This document shows positions 61,165 to 62,819 of a DNA stretch of 62,819 bases, piece after piece. The first letter of the stretch is position 1. Every line of letters begins with the position of its first letter. The notes under the pieces were generated by a model that ran no database searches, had not been told where the DNA came from, and worked only from the letters and a program-made list of their open reading frames with translations. This DNA comes from Branchiostoma floridae. Lineage: Eukaryota > Chordata > Leptocardii > Amphioxiformes > Branchiostomatidae. The stretch lies in contig NC_049987.1 of the NCBI RefSeq assembly GCF_000003815.2, forward strand, positions 7,194,099 through 7,256,917, in the 5' to 3' direction. Both the position numbers and the translations under genes were made by a program.

Positions 61165-62819
61165 AGTTGTTATAATAATAATAATGAAAGACCTTTATTG
61201 TACATTCATGCCTCGACGGGCTAGGTACAGGTCACTGATAGCAGACATGACTGATAACAGAATACATGTAACAAATATATGAAAAAACAACAGGATACAA
61301 TTTAACTAGTTGAAGGTACTAAGCTAACAGGATGGTCTCGCTTCTTTGTACAGGTGTAGATATAAGAACATATAATGTTTGATATACAGGGTTTGTCTAG
61401 GCGCATCAAAAATAGAAATTTATCCGTTGCATTAAGATGTTCAAAATATGGGAACTCTTTTCTGATATATTCATAAAGCACAATCCGTTCATTATGGTAC
61501 AATTTACAGTGTAAAATAAAATGCTGTTCATCTTCTACATGTTGTAAATCACAAAATTGGCAGACTCTATGCTGCAGAGGGGTGCGGTTGTGCCTTCCAG
61601 TTTCGATATGTAACTTGTGGCAACTAATCCGGAGTTTAGTGACAGCCAATCTGTGCTGTATGTTTTTCACCATCAGATATTCTTCTTCTTTATAAATAGT
61701 CTTGAATAATCTATAGGTTCGTAATTTGTTACCGAAAGATTTGTCCCGGTTGTCATTGTGTATTTCGGTTCTAAATGTTTGAATGTAAATATCCTTTAAT
61801 CGTTGGCTGATTGCGTTGGTTATAGGTAATAGGTTTGTTCCTAGAGATATTTGAGATCTCCATATGTAGGCAAAACCGCATTCCTCCAGTATCTTACGAA
61901 CGCCGGACGCCCAGCACTTATTTCCATTAGCATCTAGATGTAATTGACAAGATAGGGCGTCGGCTTGTAGACTGTCAGCTGGCACGTTTTGACGGATTCT
62001 TAGAAAGTGTTTGATAGCGTTCAGGGAGGCTTCCAGTTGAATGGGGTACCTCCCTAATTCCGCTCTTGTGGCAAGGTTAGATGCTGGTCTGGGGACATTT
62101 AGTGCTTGTTTGCAGAATTTAAGGTGAACAGATTCAATGGGACAGGTTTTAGGGCTTTTAAATGCGCCCCATATTTCTGAGCCATAAAGTAGAATAGGTT
62201 TGACACATGCATCGAAAAGTTTGTTTCTAACAGGTAATGAGGCGGTGGCTTTATCTAAAGACTGCTTTATTCCGAATAAAGCCTTCAGACCTTTGCCACT
62301 CAGGTATTTGTTGTTAGCTTTAAACGTGCCAGCTGCACTCACAATAATACCAAGATAAGTATAACAAGTTACAATTTCTATTTCACGATTATCAAACAGG
62401 AGAGAACAGTTTTTAGGTAGACTGCCACCCTTGGTAAATACAATAATTTTTGTTTTCCTAAGATTTACTTTTAATTTCCAAAGTGCACAATAATTTTCCA
62501 GATTGTTCAAGGAATGCTGTAATCCCTGTTTGGACTCGGAAAAAATTACCAAGTCGTCAGCATACAACAAGCATGGGACAGTTTTGCTGTGCATAAGTGG
62601 GGGATTACAAGGAGCACCGTCAAATTGGGACACAATATCGCTAAGAAAAAGGTTAAATAATGTAGGGCTTAAGTTGCACCCTTGTCTCACACCACAGTTA
62701 GTAACAAAAGTTTCAGTCAATCCATTTTTAGATTTAACGCAGTTCATAGTCTTTGAATACATGCCCTTTATTACTTTTAGAAATTTACCACCAATACCGA
62801 GTTTCTCAATTAAACAAGA
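61165..62819 (-). mobile_element. Non-LTR retrotransposon (LINE), 3' part with reverse transcriptase
   Basis: A minus-strand frame is open from the window edge (62819) to the stop at 61302 and starts within the reverse transcriptase domain. Diagnostic motifs are GVRQGCNLSPTLFNLFL, the catalytic box YADDLVIF, LKVNLRKTKIIVF and YLGIIVSAAG. They are followed by a long thumb/connector region and a C-terminal CQFCDLQHVEDEQHFILHC zinc-knuckle (CCHC). The 3' tail (61165-61301) ends in ATTATTATTATTATAAC, the short-repeat type of 3' end seen in CR1/L2/I-like elements. No stop or frameshift is seen in about 506 codons, which suggests recent insertion. The 5' part, including any endonuclease, lies outside the window. 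The clade is uncertain. Confidence 0.92.

Overview
The window is animal nuclear DNA: about 45 exons can be joined through consensus splice sites with matching phases, and the intergenic DNA is rich in short inverted-repeat elements, a tRNA-derived SINE, a LINE and microsatellites. The gene mix (TPR/nucleotidyltransferase protein, intronless SLC35G-like transporter, intronless rhodopsin-family GPCR, tandem Ig adhesion receptors, class I PI3K, importin alpha) and the repeat style point to an invertebrate deuterostome, most likely a lancelet (Branchiostoma). The species is inferred from gene style; no search was run. Six runs of N (five of exactly 100, one of 116) mark assembly gaps, and several genes are cut by or near them.

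Layout. 1-8 kb: a secreted or membrane Thr/Ser-rich mucin-like gene (+), cut by a gap. 9.4-9.9 kb: the last two exons of importin alpha (-), with no upstream exons seen. 10.1-22.5 kb: a convergent pair of otherwise unrecognised genes. The first encodes a 1,094-residue protein with a Myb/SANT-like N-terminus (+, 11 coding exons). The second encodes a 359-residue HIRAN-like protein (-, 2 exons). The pair is bracketed by a 31-bp inverted repeat with one mismatch. 22.6-27.8 kb: a TPR/nucleotidyltransferase gene (-), 3' end lost in a gap. 29-30 kb: an SLC35G-type transporter (-), with a broken fragment at 32.2 kb. 34-35.4 kb: a GPCR (-). 39-48.5 kb: two tandem five-Ig receptor genes (+), the first lacking its 5' half at a gap, the second complete (618 residues). 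49.6-53.3 kb: five internal exons of a PI3K p110 gene (+). 56.4-60.4 kb: two exons of a further Ig gene (-). 61.2-62.8 kb: 3' part of a non-LTR retrotransposon (-).

The best candidates for something new are three. First is the inverted-repeat-bounded Myb/HIRAN pair, which could be a large two-gene DNA transposon, a domesticated remnant, or a co-regulated host pair. Second is an array in the PI3K gene in which the intron/exon junction is repeated seven times, giving six decoy splice acceptors that each lead quickly to a stop codon. Third is the almost perfect DNA identity of the cytoplasmic-tail exon in two otherwise diverged Ig receptor paralogs.

Exon coordinates were read by hand from splice consensus and phase. 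Where all exons are present, the summed lengths are divisible by three (3,285, 1,080 and 1,857 nt), which supports the models.
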